A DNA stretch of 7,595 bases. It comes from Fidelibacterota bacterium (GTDB lineage Bacteria > Fidelibacterota > UBA2242 > JAFGTP01). Made by a program: the position numbers and the translations under genes. Under the pieces are notes generated by a model, which was not told the DNA's origin, did no database searches, and was given only the letters and a program-made list of their open reading frames with translations. Below are positions 6,742 through 7,595 of the stretch, one piece after another; within the stretch, counting starts at the first letter, position 1, and the number at the start of each line of letters is the position of its first letter. The DNA lies in NCBI GenBank assembly GCA_021734005.1, contig JAIPJV010000091.1:1-7595 (forward strand), written 5' to 3'.

Positions 6742-6888
6742 AATTGACCAGATATCCTGACTTACGGTTCAACCATCCACCTGCGCCTTCCAGCCGACCT
6801 GTTACAATCAACCGTGGCTTATGCAGAGATGTCGCCGCTTACAGTAGCGGGGCTGTGCATGATTTTCACATGACTTCCCTGATCAATT
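6742..6888 (-). ncRNA. Cobalamin (B12) riboswitch aptamer
   Basis: Read on the minus strand, the conserved cobalamin aptamer elements occur in order: AGGGAAGTCATGTGAAAATC, CAGCCCCGCTACTGTAAGCGG split over 6835-6855, GCCAC in the next arm, and the B12 box AAGTCAGGATATCTGGTC (6746-6763). The closing P1 stem forms between AATTGATCA (6888-6880) and TGGTCAATT (6750-6742), 9 pairs with one G-U. The aptamer is complete and sits 50 nt upstream of the btuB ATG, as expected for feedback repression of corrinoid uptake by adenosyl- or other cobalamins. Which cobalamin form it prefers cannot be told from inspection. Confidence 0.95.
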
Positions 6889-6907
6889 CTTGTGTGAAAC
6901 AGTCTTC

Positions 6908-6938
6908 CAAAATTAGAAATAAAATTTAATCTATCAAA
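6908..6938 (-). promoter_or_regulatory. Candidate Bacteroidota-type promoter for the riboswitch-btuB transcript
   Basis: On the minus strand TTTG (6938-6935), a 19-nt spacer and TAATTTTG (6915-6908) match the Bacteroidota primary-sigma consensus (TTTG near -33, TAnnTTTG near -7). Transcription would begin a few bases further on, just before the aptamer P1 stem at 6888, which is the right place. The region is very AT-rich, so a chance match is possible. Confidence 0.5.
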
Positions 6939-7008
6939 TAAATTTATTTTTTTGATTGTCGATCTGTTCATGAAATATTGGCTTTTCAAAGAATTCTTTG
7001 ATAAGTGT
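6939..7008. other. Spacer between the radical SAM stop and the btuB promoter
   Basis: The 317 nt between the two minus-strand genes hold the riboswitch, its platform and the candidate promoter; this 70-nt remainder has no gene. It contains a perfect 16-nt palindrome, TCAAAGAATTCTTTGA (6986-7001), 7 nt past the radical SAM stop. The palindrome could fold as a 6-bp hairpin but lacks a U-tract on the minus strand, so it is not a clear terminator. Confidence 0.5.
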
Positions 7009-7595
7009 TCAAACTGTGTTCACATAACCTCTGATAATATAATCAACTCCCAGTTTTTCGGCTAATTGACGACATTTATCATGATCAATTTGGTAATCAA
7101 CAAAACTTATTCGGGTTTTTAACCCGGCCTGCTTGCAATCCTTTACGAATTCAATAGATTTCTGATAAGCCGCGTCATATTTGGGATGGCATACCCGATT
7201 GTAATCCTCTGCATTTGTGCTATTAATTGAAACACTGACTGCATCTAAACCCGCTGGTTTTAATTCCTGCACCACATTTCGACCATTATAAAAAATAAAT
7301 GGATATCCGCAGGTATCCAGGCGGATTTTGTGGTCATAGTTGGATTTTATCCATTTGGCAACTTTTAGGAGAATGTCCAGGCGCATGAGCGGTTCACCAC
7401 CACCACAAAACACAATTTCATTTAAAATATCCGATATATTTTGGCGGTTAGCTTTGGTCAATTCTGCAAAATTGGGTTCATGATCCAGAATCAAATCAAC
7501 GCCCAAATCCCTGCTAATGGCCGGAATATCACAAAAATCGCAGTCATTAGGGCAGCGATTTGTCAGGTTGATATATAAATTGTTCTTGTATTTGT
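7009..7595 (-). CDS. TatD-associated radical SAM protein, C-terminal portion (5' end outside window)
   Basis: The minus-strand frame is open to the window edge, giving about 195 residues. The visible N-terminal part reads YINLTNRCPNDCDFCDI and holds the CxxxCxxC motif that binds the 4Fe-4S cluster for S-adenosylmethionine cleavage (Cys codons at 7552-7554, 7540-7542 and 7531-7533). It is followed by the GGEP-type SAM-binding motif FCGGGEPLMRLD, then RLDTCGYP, DAVSVSINSTNAEDYNRVCHP and a C-terminal ACRxLAE-like helix (KCRQLAEKLGV). This pattern matches the small radical SAM family that is encoded next to, or fused with, TatD-type deoxyribonucleases (TIGR04038 as I recall it). The substrate is unknown to me. 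Only a few N-terminal residues appear to be missing; tatD would have to lie beyond the right edge. The TTG at 7504-7506 is internal, not the start. Confidence 0.85.
   Translation of the reverse strand, partial: KYKNNLYINLTNRCPNDCDFCDIPAISRDLGVDLILDHEPNFAELTKANRQNISDILNEIVFCGGGEPLMRLDILLKVAKWIKSNYDHKIRLDTCGYPFIFYNGRNVVQELKPAGLDAVSVSINSTNAEDYNRVCHPKYDAAYQKSIEFVKDCKQAGLKTRISFVDYQIDHDKCRQLAEKLGVDYIIRGYVNTV

Noticed and set aside
6692..6811. In-frame 40-residue N-terminal extension of the BtuB-like receptor starting at 6811
   Set aside because: It lies within the cobalamin riboswitch and its platform, lacks a ribosome binding site, and would bury the signal peptide. The ATG at 6691 has AAGGAG and a clean signal peptide.
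6609..6929. 106-codon plus-strand open frame
   Set aside because: It is antisense to the btuB start, the riboswitch and the promoter, all of which are well supported on the minus strand.
6986..7001. Terminator for the radical SAM gene at the TCAAAGAATTCTTTGA palindrome
   Set aside because: The stem is AT-rich with a 4-nt loop, and the minus-strand tail is AAAAGCC, not a U-tract.

Overview
The window looks like chromosomal DNA of an AT-rich Gram-negative bacterium, probably from the FCB group (Bacteroidota, Cloacimonadota or a relative). The pointers are a TonB-dependent outer-membrane receptor with a Bacteroidota-style N-terminal carboxypeptidase-regulatory-like domain, a promoter-like match to the Bacteroidota -33/-7 consensus, and a TatD-associated radical SAM protein. 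The phylum is inferred; no rRNA or other marker is present.

Left half, plus strand (1-3735): the 3' end of a phosphotransferase-system enzyme I gene (ptsI, 5' end outside the window), then a BCP/PrxQ-type peroxiredoxin, formate-tetrahydrofolate ligase (fhs) and an apparently exported MsrB-MsrA fusion methionine sulfoxide reductase. Gaps are 72, 19 and 11 nt, and a strong intrinsic terminator follows msrBA. At least the last three genes look like one transcription unit, joining one-carbon activation to peroxide removal and repair of oxidised methionine.

Middle (3736-4579): 844 nt without a credible gene. It holds the terminator, two diverged direct copies of a ~162-nt element that folds into five successive hairpins, a degenerate 8-nt tandem repeat between the copies, and an inverted repeat abutting the btuB stop. 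The five-hairpin element is the least explained signal here.

Right half, minus strand (4580-7595): a complete BtuB-like TonB-dependent receptor preceded by a clear cobalamin riboswitch. The riboswitch appears to have a kissing-loop hairpin whose 3' arm runs into the ribosome binding site, so vitamin B12 import is probably controlled at translation by B12 itself. The receptor start is corrected to 6691; a longer frame from 6811 begins inside the riboswitch. Upstream lies the 3' portion of a TatD-associated radical SAM gene, cut by the window's right edge, with its CxxxCxxC motif still visible.

The plus and minus units converge on the repeat-bearing middle region. No complete new multi-gene system is visible. 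The most novel items are the paired five-hairpin repeats and the compact riboswitch expression platform.
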